A stretch of DNA of 64,000 nt, from assembly GCA_937922785.1 (NCBI GenBank), contig CALAJQ010000002.1:16182-80181 (forward strand), written 5' to 3'. This document shows, one piece after another, positions 26,040 through 36,184 of the stretch. The stretch comes from an uncultured Acidimicrobiales bacterium. Lineage in GTDB: Bacteria > Actinomycetota > Acidimicrobiia > Acidimicrobiales > SZUA-35. Each line of letters starts with the position of its first letter. The first letter of the stretch is position 1. The notes under the pieces are model-generated. The model was given only the letters and a program-made list of their open reading frames with translations. It ran no database searches and was not told where the DNA came from. The position numbers were made by a program, and so were the translations under genes.

Positions 26040-28607
26040 TCACCCACTAAGTTCGGCACTGACAGATCGCTCGTCACCTTCGCTAAGTGAGATTGTCCCA
26101 GCTGCCGCAGCTTCAGCGACGTCTTCAATAGCAAGGCGTGCCAAGCTAACGGTTTCTGCTTGGTCAGTCATCGCTGCGTTGCTCAGTTCAGCTCGTAAAG
26201 AGCTACCCGCTTCGGTCTTTATCCGCCTGAAGTCGCTTAGGGCTTGCCCTGCGACGGTTAAGACTCCAGGCGACACACCAGCGCTGTCGGCCTCCAGTGG
26301 TTCAGAGTTAGGCCACGAAGCGTTGTGGACGCTTCCTTCTCGCCACCAGCTCCAAACCTCTTCGGCTGCGAAAGGGATGAATGGGGCAAACAAGCGCAAC
26401 AGTGTGTCCAGGGCTCGGGCCAGTGCCGCGTGAGATGACGCCGCCGCTACGTCTCCGCGTGAGCCATAAGCCCGGTTCTTCACCAGTTCGATGTAGTCAT
26501 CGGTGAAGTTCCAGAAGAAGGATTCGGTCCGCTCCAGCGCTCGCGCGTAGTCAAAGCTTTCGAATGCTCGTGTGCACTCCGAAACCAGTTTCCCAAGTTG
26601 AGCCAACATTGCTTGATCAAGGGGTTCGGTTACTGGCGCATTAAGCGCAGCGTTGAGATCACCCATGCCAAGCGAGAACTTTGAAGCGTTCAATAGTTTG
26701 ATAGCAAGACGACGACCAATCTTCATCTGGTCTTCGTCAAAGGCTGTGTCGGTGCCAGGGCGACCTGAGCTAGCCCAGTAACGAACGGCATCGGAGCCGT
26801 ACTTGTCGAGCAGATCTATCGGGGTGACAACGTTGCCAACTGACTTTGACATCTTCTTGCGGTCTGGGTCGAGAATGAATCCGGACAGACACGCATTCGC
26901 CCACGGAGCAGTGCTGTGCTCGAAGTGACCGCGAACCATTGTGGAGAACAGCCACGTCCGAATGATGTCGTGACCTTGGGGTCGCATGTCATATGGGAAG
27001 ACCCGCTCGAACAGCCCCGACTCGCCGGCCCAGTCGCCAGCGATCTGTGGAGTCATTGAGGAAGTTGCCCAAGTGTCCATGATGTCGGGCTCACCCATGA
27101 ACCCGCCGGCCTGATTGCGTTGTGACTCTTCATAGCCTGCGGGTACGTCCGTGGAAGGGTCAATCGGCAGGTCCGCCTCGTCTGGAACCAAAGGCGTCTC
27201 ATAAAGAGGCTCGCCATTCTCATCCAGCGCGTACCAAAGCGGGATTGGCACTCCGAAGAATCGCTGGCGGCTTACTAGCCAGTCACCGTTCAGGCCTTCT
27301 ACCCAGTTTGTGTAGCGGCTTCTCATGTAGCCAGGGTGGAAGGAAACCTCGCCTCCTCTGCCAACAAGGTCACCGTTGAGGTCCGAGTCGCGGCCACCAT
27401 TGCGGATGTACCACTGACGGCTGGAAACAATCTCTAGTGGCTTGTCGCCCTTTTCGAAGAACTTGACCGGGTGAGTGATCGCTCGTGGCTCACCAACCAA
27501 GGTGTCGGTCTCGTTAAGCATCTCAACTAGGGCGGCTCGTCCTGAGAACACGGTCTTGGTTGCCATGTTTGCGTAGCGCTCAGCGGCCTCTGGGCCCATC
27601 ACTTCAGGAGCATCGGCTATGAATCGCCCGTTGCGGCCGATGACTGCTCGTGCGGGCAAGTTCAGCTCCCGCCACCACGTCACGTCGGTGGTGTCACCGA
27701 AGGTGCAGATCATGGCCACGCCAGTGCCCTTTTCTGGATCTGCGAGTTCGTGGAAGACCATCGGAACTTCAACACCAAAGACAGGGGTTGTGATGTTCTG
27801 CCCCTTCAGCGGCAGGAACCTTTCGTCTTCGGGGTGGGCCACAACCGCAACACAGGCGGGCAGTAGTTCTGGGCGAGTTGTGTCGATCAGCAGGTCTGAT
27901 CCGTCAGGTTTAGTGAACCTGAGCGTGTGATAAGCGCTTGGTTGCTCACGGTCTTCCAGCTCGGCCTGGGCCACCGCAGTTTGGAATGTGACGTCCCAAA
28001 GGCTGGGAGCCTCTTGCTGGTACGCCTCGCCGCGGGACAAGTTGCGTAGGAAACCGCGTTGGGAGACTGCCCGACTTTTGGCCGAGATGGTCTCATACAA
28101 CAGCGTCCAGTCAACCGACAGACCAAGAGTTTCGAAAAGGGTCTCGAACGCCTTTTCGTCTTCTTGAACTAGTTCTTCGCAGAGCTCGATGAAGTTGGGT
28201 CTGCTTATCGCAACCTGTTGTTTGGCTGCCTTGCCGGTGTCAACGAGCTTGCCTTCTTTCGCTGGCGGCTCGAAGTTGTCCTGGTAGGGGACAGACGGAT
28301 CACACCGCACGCCGTAGTAGTTCTGCACTCGGCGTTCGGTGGGCAGACCGTTGTCATCCCAGCCCATTGGATAAAAGACCTTCTTGCCGGTCATTCGTCT
28401 GTAGCGGGCAATGGTGTCGGTGTGGGTGTAGGAGAAGACGTGGCCGATGTGAAGGCTGCCAGAAACCGTGGGCGGGGGAGTATCAATGGAGAAGACGTCG
28501 TCCCTAACTGCGGATCGATCAAAGGCGTAGGTCGAATCTTGGCGCCACGAAGCCGCCCATTTCGCTTCTAGACCGTCAAGAGTTGGCTTGGAGGGAACCT
28601 CAGACAT
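26040..28607 (-). CDS. valS: Valyl-tRNA synthetase
   Basis: Class I aminoacyl-tRNA synthetase, 855 residues. 'GSLHIGHVFSYT' (HIGH) and 'KKMSKSVGN' (KMSKS) are intact; 'MGWDDNGLPTERRVQ' and the editing (CP1) domain with 'IDTTRPELLPACVAVV' and the long insertion follow. The length and 'WDDNGLPTERR' form match the archaeal-type ValS used by many actinobacteria and lack the long C-terminal coiled coil of E. coli ValS. ATG at 28607. Confidence 0.95.
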   Translation of the reverse strand: MSEVPSKPTLDGLEAKWAASWRQDSTYAFDRSAVRDDVFSIDTPPPTVSGSLHIGHVFSYTHTDTIARYRRMTGKKVFYPMGWDDNGLPTERRVQNYYGVRCDPSVPYQDNFEPPAKEGKLVDTGKAAKQQVAISRPNFIELCEELVQEDEKAFETLFETLGLSVDWTLLYETISAKSRAVSQRGFLRNLSRGEAYQQEAPSLWDVTFQTAVAQAELEDREQPSAYHTLRFTKPDGSDLLIDTTRPELLPACVAVVAHPEDERFLPLKGQNITTPVFGVEVPMVFHELADPEKGTGVAMICTFGDTTDVTWWRELNLPARAVIGRNGRFIADAPEVMGPEAAERYANMATKTVFSGRAALVEMLNETDTLVGEPRAITHPVKFFEKGDKPLEIVSSRQWYIRNGGRDSDLNGDLVGRGGEVSFHPGYMRSRYTNWVEGLNGDWLVSRQRFFGVPIPLWYALDENGEPLYETPLVPDEADLPIDPSTDVPAGYEESQRNQAGGFMGEPDIMDTWATSSMTPQIAGDWAGESGLFERVFPYDMRPQGHDIIRTWLFSTMVRGHFEHSTAPWANACLSGFILDPDRKKMSKSVGNVVTPIDLLDKYGSDAVRYWASSGRPGTDTAFDEDQMKIGRRLAIKLLNASKFSLGMGDLNAALNAPVTEPLDQAMLAQLGKLVSECTRAFESFDYARALERTESFFWNFTDDYIELVKNRAYGSRGDVAAASSHAALARALDTLLRLFAPFIPFAAEEVWSWWREGSVHNASWPNSEPLEADSAGVSPGVLTVAGQALSDFRRIKTEAGSSLRAELSNAAMTDQAETVSLARLAIEDVAEAAAAGTISLSEGDERSVSAELSG

Positions 28608-28654
28608 CCCTACAGGCTAGAGGACTAAGTAGCTATCAATTGCCCAATTCTTGG

Positions 28655-31600
28655 CTACTGCCAGTTTGGATAATACAAACTGTGCACAGTCTCGTCCCTC
28701 ATGCCGAACTGTCCCTGAGCCGACGGGTGATCGATTGTAGGGGTGGTGTCAGCCGCTGGGCAGACGTGGGCGCCAGTGCCGGCGTTGCCGGTGGCAGTGA
28801 ATTCCCAGCATGCCGCGGTGTTTGCGTCGCTCACAGTTGCCAAAGCGATAGTGGTTCGGTTCAGCGGATCAGGCTTGCCGCCGATCTCGAGCATTGCTGC
28901 TTGGCTGACGTCCCAGATTCCTAACTTGGCTTCGGGCACTTCGATGGCCGGATTTTCAGTCTCACTCCAGCCGACATAGTCAACAATCAAGCCGTCAGCG
29001 TCTAGCAGCCAGAGATCATCGCCAGCCAGGTCCCACGGAGTTACGTTTCCACCAAGGCGGAATGTCGAGAACAAGACGTATTCGTCGGGGTCGATAGTTG
29101 AGGGCCACTTCTCAATGATTCCGAAGAAGTTGTCTGAGAGGTCGATCACGCGACCATTGACGTCAGGGGTGCCGCCGGGGGCGTGGTCCTGCAGCGTCCA
29201 CCCATCTATGGAGACCGGTGAGCCAGAGATGTTTAACGCTTCGGCCTCTTCCATCTCTTCTTCGCAGATGATTCCAGCACACGCCCTAATGTCGTCGTAG
29301 GCGATCTCGGTAAAGATGATGTCGCCGGCATTGGGCGACAGTCCCTGATCGGAGAAAGTTATCGACCCGTTGAACACTGTTGTGGCAACCCCGTCAGAAG
29401 CATCGATCGTGTAGTTAACCGTCTGGCCCAAATCGGCTGGGTTAGTGGGCGTGCCGGCAATAACGAAGTTCGATCCGCTCGGGCTAATCGAAAGACCGTC
29501 CGGGAGTGTGTCGTCGGTGATCGACACAGTGTCGCCGTCGGCGTCGGTCACAGCGAAGGAAACCGGGTTGGTCGCAACGTTGATGAATTGCTGGTCAATA
29601 GTTATTGCGCCGAAGACTGGTGCAGCATTGGGGACTACGTCTATTACCCACTCGGAACTATCACAATCACCAGCTGCGTCACAGACATCGAACGGGATTA
29701 CAACTTGTGTTCCGCCGAAGGTCGGGTTGGGGCTAAACACCAACCTGTTTTCAGCGTTTAAAGAAAGGGTGCCTTCGCTGGCCGCCACAGCGTCGGCGCC
29801 GACAGTGTGCGTGTCTCCAACGTCAGGGTCCTCAACGACGTAATCATCGGGAAGCACGACGTCGGCCGGCGGGTTGAAGGTCGTACCGACCGTTGAAGGG
29901 CCAGAAGTGATCACCGGAGGGTCGTTCACAGGGTCAACGGTTATGTCGATGTAGAAGACACCACAACTTGTGGCGTCGCACACATCAACCTCATAGGTTG
30001 CAGAGCCGTTCGCATTGAGGTCCAAACTGAGCGCTAGACCGCCGTCGCCAGGGTCAGACCAGCCTCCGAGGTTGTCGCCAGTGAAGCCACTGACTGTGTA
30101 AGTGAGGTCGGCAAGAGCAGTGTCGGGGTCGGTCGTGTTGGCCTCTAGTGACGCTCTCGTTATTGCTAAATCGGTGGCGGGATCCTCGTCGATTGCCGGG
30201 ATCGTCAAGTCGGTGGTGGATGGCGGGTCATCAACTTCGGAGAACTCGAGAATCATTTCGCCGACTTCGTCAGAACAGGCGCCCTCTAAGTCACAAACGA
30301 TGTAGGTGAGAAGAACATCAGCAGAGCTTTGTGATTCGGGCGTGTAGGTGAAACCTTGGTTGTCAGCGTCAATCACTAGGCCGCTGCCAGGGTCGGTGAT
30401 CAGCAACTCAAGCTGGCTAAACGGCGAGTCAGGGTCAGAGAACAGGTTCAGCGCCAGAATCTGGGCCGAAGAAACCTGGGTGTCGGTGTTTTCGGTGCCA
30501 GGGAAGGTAGTGGTCAGAATGCTGATGACCGGTTTGTCATTGACCGGATTGATGTTGAAGTTCACATCAAACGGTTCGCAGTTGGCCGCTGGATCGGTAT
30601 TGGAGTCACAGACCTGGAACGGAAACGTCGTTGGGCCGTTGGCGTTTGTATTGGGAAAAAAGTGCCAGTCACCGTTTGGCCGTTCGGAAATCGCGCCTAG
30701 GTCCACCGAAGGAACTCCGGCGGTGAACGTCAGCTCTGAGTCAGGAGAGTCGGGATCGGCAGCGGCTGCAACAAGTTCGGCTCTTGTCACCACAACCGGG
30801 TTTGGCGGATCCTCGTCGAAGGGGGCAACGTCGATATTGGTTGGCTGGGGCGCATCGTCCACTGGGGTGAAGATCAGTTCAATCTGTCCCAAGTCAGGGC
30901 TACAAGACCCGGCGTCACACACCTGGTAGGGAACCTGAACCGTGCCGGCGAACCCGGGTGCGACGAAGTCAAAGCCTTGGCCGTTCTGAACCAGGACACC
31001 GTCGGCGACAGGCTGGAAATTAAAGGCTACGTCGGCAAGATCGGTGTCGATGTCGTCAACCAGAGCCTGCATGTCAGCGTCGGTGAAGGTCACCACTGTT
31101 CCCTCGCTGTAGGTCGCGGAGAACGGGCTTACTTCGATGGTGGGAGGGTCATCAACTGGAGTGACCGTAACCGTGATTGTGCTTGACGGACACGAGGTTG
31201 TGGTGGTCAAGTCGCACACTGAGTAGGTCACCACTGTTTGTCCGTGCTCATCAGCGTTAGGCCGATATCGGAACCGCTGTGTGACTGGGTCATAACTGGG
31301 GGTGCCCAGCGTCGGGTTGGTCTGGGTAAAGGAGAAGGTCAGATCTTCGAGAGGTGAGTCTGAGTCGTTAGCCAATGCGTACAAAGAGCTGGCGTTTAGG
31401 TTTACGTCGTTGTCTTCGCGAACGGTCTTGGTATACGGGCCGGGTTGTGGCGGATCGTCGACGGCCGCGAAAGTAAGAGTCAACTGGCTGTCAGTGCAGG
31501 CCTTGACGAAGTCACAGACTCGGTAGTCGACGATTACCGGGTCGGTACTGTCTGGCGCGGGCAAGTAGCTGAAGCCGGTGGGGTTGGTGCTGTCCGGAGT

Positions 31601-34201
31601 CATTATCAGACCCGCTGGCAGTGGGCTGGAGATCTCTGCGGTCAGTTCTTCGGCGGCATCGTCTACATCGGTTGCGTCAGCAAGAATCGCCTGGAAGCTC
31701 ACGTCGGTGGCTATATCTTCAGTTCCGTCGAACGTCAGAGCGTCGGCCGGGGTGGGGTTGTCGTTTACCCCGGTTAGCTCAAGCACGATGTCTGCTGGGT
31801 CGCTGCATCGCGATCCGCTGCAGGCTTGGTAATCAATTCTGATCGTGCCCTCATAGTCCTGCGGAGGCTTGAAAGAGGCTGTACTAACGGTTGTTGTGAA
31901 CGTGCCGCCAGCTGCGTCGGGTTCGCCCCAAACCACTGTTAGGTCCCCACCGTCAGGGTCGGTGTCGTTTGCGAGTAGAGCATCAGATGTCACTTCGAAG
32001 AGTGTGTCCTCGGCGCGGCTGAAGCTGTCGTCGTTAGCAATCGGGCTGTCGGGTTGGGCGGTGATGTTGACGGTCACCGTGGCTTCGTCGCACAGCGGAC
32101 CTGAAACATCGCACAGTTGGTATGAGAGTGAAACCGGAGCGGTCGAGTTTGAAGCCGGTGTAAAAGTGGATGACGCCGCATTGAAGTTCGGGTGTGGATC
32201 CCAGGTGATTCGGGTTGCCGCGCCGTCAAACTCGAGGTCGTTCCCTGAGATCATCGCATTCGAGATTTGCAACGCCACGTCTTCCAACGTGGTGAAAGTG
32301 TCGTCGTTGGCAACCGGTGCGTCGTCGACACCCGTTATGGCAACGCCGACTTCTGCCTCATCACACTCGGACGCATCACATACCCGGTAGGAGATGGAGA
32401 GATCCTTTGTTGAGTGCGCTGGTGGCGTGTAGCTAATGGCCCCACCAGAGATGGTGTAGGTGCCGGTTATTGGCACAGACCAAGTGACGGTGAGCTCGTC
32501 GCCGTCAACATCGGTGGCATTGGCCAGAACCCGCTGTGGAGTCAGGTTCAGCGTTGAGTCTTCACGGATGACCACCGCAAGATCGTTGGCAACTGGCGGA
32601 TCGTTAACTGCGGCTACCTCAAGTGTGACCACAGCGTCTGAGCAAAGGTTGAGGGCGGAGGCGTTGCACGCACGGAAGCGAAACTCGTCGGTCCCGTTGA
32701 AATTCTCATCCGGCGTGTAGCTGGCTGTGATGCTGGTCTCGATGTTTGAAGAGAAGCTTGATCCGACTTCCGGAAGTCTCAACGTTCCGTGTTCGGGACT
32801 CCCAACTAGCCGGAAGATCGTTTCGGTGCCCTCTGCGGTTGATGAAAGAACGACCGGGGTAGTGATGTCTTCGGTTCCCGACACGACCCTGGCTTGGGCT
32901 TGAGGGGTGGCTGGCTGAGGCTCGGGTTCATCGCCGGTATCAGGATTGGGAACTTCGGCCGGCTGTTCGCCCGGCTCCTCTACTGGAGGCGCAGGAACAT
33001 CAACTGACATCGGTGGGGCCACGAACGCCGCGATTTCTGGCGGTGGCGTGCCGAAGCCACCAACAGACACAACCGTGGCCGCCGCTGTGGCTACAAAAGG
33101 AAGAACTGTCTGGGTGGCCGCTGTACCAATCAGTGATGGGGCATTACCGACCGCGCTGATGTTGGCAAGCCAGCTAAGTGGTCCAACGGCAAAGCGCAAA
33201 CGGCCAAGCCCGATGTTGAGAAAGGCCCGGGCAACGTCGGGGTCAAACTGACCGCCGGCACACCTTGCGATTTCTGCTCGTGCTTCTGAAGCTGGACGAG
33301 GTGCCTTGTAGCTACGGGCCGATGTCATCACGTCAAAGGCGTCAGCTACGGCAACGATGCGGCCGCCTAGTGGAATGTCTCGGCCGGCCAGTTGGTCCGG
33401 ATAGCCGTTGCCGTCCCACCGTTCGTGGTGGTTTCGAACTGCGTAGCCCCAGGGCCCGAGGAATTCGCGCAGCGGCTCAATGAGCTCGTCACCCTTCCAT
33501 GTGTGAGACTTCAGTGAGGCCCACTCATCTTCGGTCGGTCGCCCTTCCTTGTTCAGGATTTCCGACGCTACGTAAATCTTGCCGACGTCATGAAGTAGTG
33601 CTGACCAACGAAGCTTGGCTGCGTCCTCTTCGGGCAGCTTCATCTCTTCGGCGATCATGTCGGTGTAGGCCCTGACCCGTTCGCAGTGACCTCGGGTGAG
33701 TCGATCGTGAAGTGACAGCGCCGCCACCAGTTCGAGCATCAGCTCTGCGTGCTCTGCGGTGTCGTCGGGAATGCCGTTTTCGCGGACTTCGGCGATGCGT
33801 CTTTCCAGCTTCCTTGTGCTGTTGGTTTTCATCGCCAGGCTGTAGCGGGATGGCGCGGCGTCAGGGAAGACCAGTGACAGTTTGAACAGTGCAGCGAGGG
33901 GGAGAAGTCGTCGCGTAATCTTCTCGCTGACAAGTAGAACGATTACCCCGATCGAGAACAGGCCAATCCACCACGGCAATCTTGAAATGCCGACCTCATA
34001 CGGCGGAAACTTTCGGGCCAACGTGAAGGTTGCGGCGAAGGACAGAACACTTGGGGTTATGAGAATTGCCCACCTCAGTGCCTTCGCTACCCCAGGCCGA
34101 CTAGCCCAGCTTTTGTTGTCCGCTGACTGGCCGTGTTGAACCGGGCCATCACTCTGTGCCGCTTTTGCGCGGTGAGAGGGAGGTGGTACGGCGGTCGTCA
34201 C
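28655..34201 (-). CDS. Giant HD-GYP / cadherin-like repeat / lamin-tail membrane protein
   Basis: 1848 residues. Two hydrophobic helices (about 41-62 and 76-92), an intact HD-GYP domain (about 135-335; 'LLHDVGKI' with His204-Asp205 and 'HHERWDGNGYP'), a third hydrophobic stretch (about 341-384), a Pro/Glu-rich linker, then about eleven Ig/cadherin-like repeats (about 430-1570), most ending 'VCD...C...NDPP'-style, and a lamin-tail-like domain (about 1605-1790, 'IIFTEIAYDD', 'IDGWTLQDH'). HD-GYP enzymes hydrolyse cyclic di-nucleotides. The layout suggests a cytosolic phosphodiesterase tied to an extracellular adhesive or sensing arm. Each repeat carries one Cys pair, probably a disulfide. GTG start at 34201; divergent from cysS. 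Confidence 0.85.
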   Translation of the reverse strand: MTTAVPPPSHRAKAAQSDGPVQHGQSADNKSWASRPGVAKALRWAILITPSVLSFAATFTLARKFPPYEVGISRLPWWIGLFSIGVIVLLVSEKITRRLLPLAALFKLSLVFPDAAPSRYSLAMKTNSTRKLERRIAEVRENGIPDDTAEHAELMLELVAALSLHDRLTRGHCERVRAYTDMIAEEMKLPEEDAAKLRWSALLHDVGKIYVASEILNKEGRPTEDEWASLKSHTWKGDELIEPLREFLGPWGYAVRNHHERWDGNGYPDQLAGRDIPLGGRIVAVADAFDVMTSARSYKAPRPASEARAEIARCAGGQFDPDVARAFLNIGLGRLRFAVGPLSWLANISAVGNAPSLIGTAATQTVLPFVATAAATVVSVGGFGTPPPEIAAFVAPPMSVDVPAPPVEEPGEQPAEVPNPDTGDEPEPQPATPQAQARVVSGTEDITTPVVLSSTAEGTETIFRLVGSPEHGTLRLPEVGSSFSSNIETSITASYTPDENFNGTDEFRFRACNASALNLCSDAVVTLEVAAVNDPPVANDLAVVIREDSTLNLTPQRVLANATDVDGDELTVTWSVPITGTYTISGGAISYTPPAHSTKDLSISYRVCDASECDEAEVGVAITGVDDAPVANDDTFTTLEDVALQISNAMISGNDLEFDGAATRITWDPHPNFNAASSTFTPASNSTAPVSLSYQLCDVSGPLCDEATVTVNITAQPDSPIANDDSFSRAEDTLFEVTSDALLANDTDPDGGDLTVVWGEPDAAGGTFTTTVSTASFKPPQDYEGTIRIDYQACSGSRCSDPADIVLELTGVNDNPTPADALTFDGTEDIATDVSFQAILADATDVDDAAEELTAEISSPLPAGLIMTPDSTNPTGFSYLPAPDSTDPVIVDYRVCDFVKACTDSQLTLTFAAVDDPPQPGPYTKTVREDNDVNLNASSLYALANDSDSPLEDLTFSFTQTNPTLGTPSYDPVTQRFRYRPNADEHGQTVVTYSVCDLTTTTSCPSSTITVTVTPVDDPPTIEVSPFSATYSEGTVVTFTDADMQALVDDIDTDLADVAFNFQPVADGVLVQNGQGFDFVAPGFAGTVQVPYQVCDAGSCSPDLGQIELIFTPVDDAPQPTNIDVAPFDEDPPNPVVVTRAELVAAAADPDSPDSELTFTAGVPSVDLGAISERPNGDWHFFPNTNANGPTTFPFQVCDSNTDPAANCEPFDVNFNINPVNDKPVISILTTTFPGTENTDTQVSSAQILALNLFSDPDSPFSQLELLITDPGSGLVIDADNQGFTYTPESQSSADVLLTYIVCDLEGACSDEVGEMILEFSEVDDPPSTTDLTIPAIDEDPATDLAITRASLEANTTDPDTALADLTYTVSGFTGDNLGGWSDPGDGGLALSLDLNANGSATYEVDVCDATSCGVFYIDITVDPVNDPPVITSGPSTVGTTFNPPADVVLPDDYVVEDPDVGDTHTVGADAVAASEGTLSLNAENRLVFSPNPTFGGTQVVIPFDVCDAAGDCDSSEWVIDVVPNAAPVFGAITIDQQFINVATNPVSFAVTDADGDTVSITDDTLPDGLSISPSGSNFVIAGTPTNPADLGQTVNYTIDASDGVATTVFNGSITFSDQGLSPNAGDIIFTEIAYDDIRACAGIICEEEMEEAEALNISGSPVSIDGWTLQDHAPGGTPDVNGRVIDLSDNFFGIIEKWPSTIDPDEYVLFSTFRLGGNVTPWDLAGDDLWLLDADGLIVDYVGWSETENPAIEVPEAKLGIWDVSQAAMLEIGGKPDPLNRTTIALATVSDANTAACWEFTATGNAGTGAHVCPAADTTPTIDHPSAQGQFGMRDETVHSLYYPNWQ

Positions 34202-34280
34202 TGTGGATGTATCGACTCGAATCTCCCGCTTCCTTAGACGAATTTATTGGGCTGACTTCCCTAGGCGGTGGGGTAGTCTG

Positions 34281-35642
34281 ATGACTGTGATCAGCCTTTA
34301 TGACACCGCTCGACAAGCGGTTTTTCCCCTGGTTCAGCGAGATTCAGGCAAGTTGTCGCTTTATGTGTGCGGGCCCACCGTTTATGCACCACCGCACATT
34401 GGTCACGGACGCCAGTCATTGGTCTATGACTTCCTTCGCCGGTTTATGGAATGGAGTGGCGTCGAAGTCAATCACACGTCAAATATCACTGACATTGATG
34501 ACAACATCATCAAGCGTGGTCTAGCTGAAGACCGAGACCCGGCCCAGATCGCCATCAAGTGCGAGAGTATTTGGTGGCAGGCCATGGACAAGCTCAACGT
34601 TCTGAGGCCCCACAACATCCCTCGGGCAACTGAATACGTGGACCAAATGGTTGAGTTGATTGCTCGGCTCATCAAGTTAGATAAGGCCTACGTCACCGCG
34701 GACGGAGTCTACCTGGCAGTTGAGACCGTGCCGGGGTACGGCTTGCTTACAAACCAATCGCTTGATGACCTCATTGAAGGTGGTGGCGAACGCACAATTG
34801 TTGGTGGTGAGAAGCGCCACACGGCAGACTTTGTGTTGTGGAAGTTCGCCAAAGAGGGAGAGCCATTTTGGCCTTCGCCTTGGGGTAACGGAAGGCCGGG
34901 CTGGCACACAGAATGTGTTGTGATGAGCCTCGACATTTTGGGTGAAGGATTTGATCTTCACACCGGCGGCTTAGATCTGGTTTTCCCGCATCACGAGAAC
35001 GAGCGGGCCCAGGCCCTGGCAGTTGGATCAGACTTCGCAAGTCATTGGATGCATCATGGCTTTGTAGAAGCTGACGGCCAGAAGATGGGCAAGTCGCTAG
35101 GCAACACCATGAACTTGTTGGATGTCATGGAGGCCTATGACCCTCGGGCTTATCGCCTGATCATGCTTCAAAGTCACTACCGCTCACCGGTTGAAGTAAC
35201 TGACACTTCGATGAGTAACGGCATGGCCGCCCTCGAACGTCTGGACGCGTTTGCTCGCCGGACCTCAAATCTTGACGGTCAAAGCGACGCCGATACCTTG
35301 GCCAAGTTCAAAGAGGCGATGGACAACGACTTAGACACCCCAGCAGGCGTCGATCTTATGTTCCGTCTAGTCCGTGAGGCCAACACTGCGTTGGACAACG
35401 CGAACACCGCTGAAGCCGCAACGGCGGCAGCGACCGCTTTGGAAATTGCTTCTGTATTTGGTCTTGAGTTGGTTGCCGGGGGAGAGGAGCTGCCATCAGA
35501 GGTGCAAGCCCTGTTGGATGAGCGCGCCGAGGCGAGGAAGTCCAAGGACTTTGCCCGATCGGATGCAATAAGGGATCAACTCGCTGCCGACGGCTGGACA
35601 GTTACCGACAGCGCAGATGGTCAAGGCGCCCACCGCAACTGA
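34281..35642 (+). CDS. cysS: Cysteinyl-tRNA synthetase
   Basis: Charges tRNA-Cys. 453 residues from ATG at 34281. 'YVCGPTVYAPPHIGHGR' holds the first zinc Cys and the HIGH motif; 'GWHTECVVMS' and 'FPHHENERAQ' supply the other zinc ligands; 'KMGKSLGN' replaces KMSKS with Gly. The anticodon-binding helical region and the C-terminal 'ARKSKDFARSDAIRDQL' motif are present, so it is CysS rather than the shorter mycothiol ligase MshC. An upstream in-frame extension of 26 residues overlaps the divergent promoter and is not used. Confidence 0.93.
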   Translation: MTVISLYDTARQAVFPLVQRDSGKLSLYVCGPTVYAPPHIGHGRQSLVYDFLRRFMEWSGVEVNHTSNITDIDDNIIKRGLAEDRDPAQIAIKCESIWWQAMDKLNVLRPHNIPRATEYVDQMVELIARLIKLDKAYVTADGVYLAVETVPGYGLLTNQSLDDLIEGGGERTIVGGEKRHTADFVLWKFAKEGEPFWPSPWGNGRPGWHTECVVMSLDILGEGFDLHTGGLDLVFPHHENERAQALAVGSDFASHWMHHGFVEADGQKMGKSLGNTMNLLDVMEAYDPRAYRLIMLQSHYRSPVEVTDTSMSNGMAALERLDAFARRTSNLDGQSDADTLAKFKEAMDNDLDTPAGVDLMFRLVREANTALDNANTAEAATAAATALEIASVFGLELVAGGEELPSEVQALLDERAEARKSKDFARSDAIRDQLAADGWTVTDSADGQGAHRN

Positions 35643-35658
35643 TCTAACATCAAAACCT

Positions 35659-36072
35659 ATGGATCTCGATAAACCGGGCGGCACTAGTGGCGGTCTAGGA
35701 ACATTTGTTGCTGGCACTGCTCTCGCCTTGGCCGGTACCTGGTTCTTTGTGGACGCTGTTCGGGTGACGACCTACGGCAGTGGCATGATTAGCCGCGGCC
35801 TTGGAGGGTCGGCGGGTGCGGGAATCATTTTCTTGCCGCTGTTTGTTGCAGTCATTGCGCTGTTCAACGACGCTCGAAAGAGCTGGCCTTGGGCCCTAGG
35901 GGCATTTGGTCTAGCAATCATTGTCATTGAAGTGCTCAGTCAATTGCGCTTCTTCTTCGACCAAAAGCTCTCCCACTTCCTGATCATGCTGATCACTGTT
36001 GCAGCGGGCATTGGCCTTGTGACGAGATCTCTTAAGCAGATGCCGCCGGTAACTGACGAGCTGAACCGCTAA
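35659..36072 (+). CDS. Small membrane protein, four helices
   Basis: A 137-residue protein with four predicted membrane helices (about residues 12-34, 50-70, 76-96, 104-124) and short polar tails. No family recognised. It follows cysS by 16 bp, so it is likely co-transcribed with it. ATG at 35659 is preferred; an earlier ATG at 35617 inside cysS would add 14 polar residues and is possible. A TPP riboswitch begins about 25 bp after the stop. Confidence 0.65.
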   Translation: MDLDKPGGTSGGLGTFVAGTALALAGTWFFVDAVRVTTYGSGMISRGLGGSAGAGIIFLPLFVAVIALFNDARKSWPWALGAFGLAIIVIEVLSQLRFFFDQKLSHFLIMLITVAAGIGLVTRSLKQMPPVTDELNR

Positions 36073-36096
36073 CCTTAGGAATCAACAACCAACTAA

Positions 36097-36177
36097 CCGG
36101 GGAGCTCGCACTTGCGGGCTGAGAGGGCAACAAGGCCGACCCGAGAACCTGCTCTGGATAATTCCAGCGAAGGGAGA
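36097..36177 (+). promoter_or_regulatory. TPP riboswitch (THI element)
   Basis: Contains the conserved blocks of the thiamine pyrophosphate aptamer in order: CCGGGGAGC (P2), GGGCTGAGAGG, GACCCGAGAACCTG and CTGGATAATTCCAGCGAAGG. It ends about 8 nt before the thiB ATG and overlaps the Shine-Dalgarno (AAGGGAG), so ligand binding probably blocks translation initiation of the transporter operon when TPP is high. Confidence 0.95.
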
Positions 36178-36184
36178 TTACAAA

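Noticed and set aside
34281..35642. MshC (mycothiol ligase) as identity for the CysS gene
   Set aside because: The C-terminal anticodon-binding part and full length are present; MshC is shorter and lacks it.
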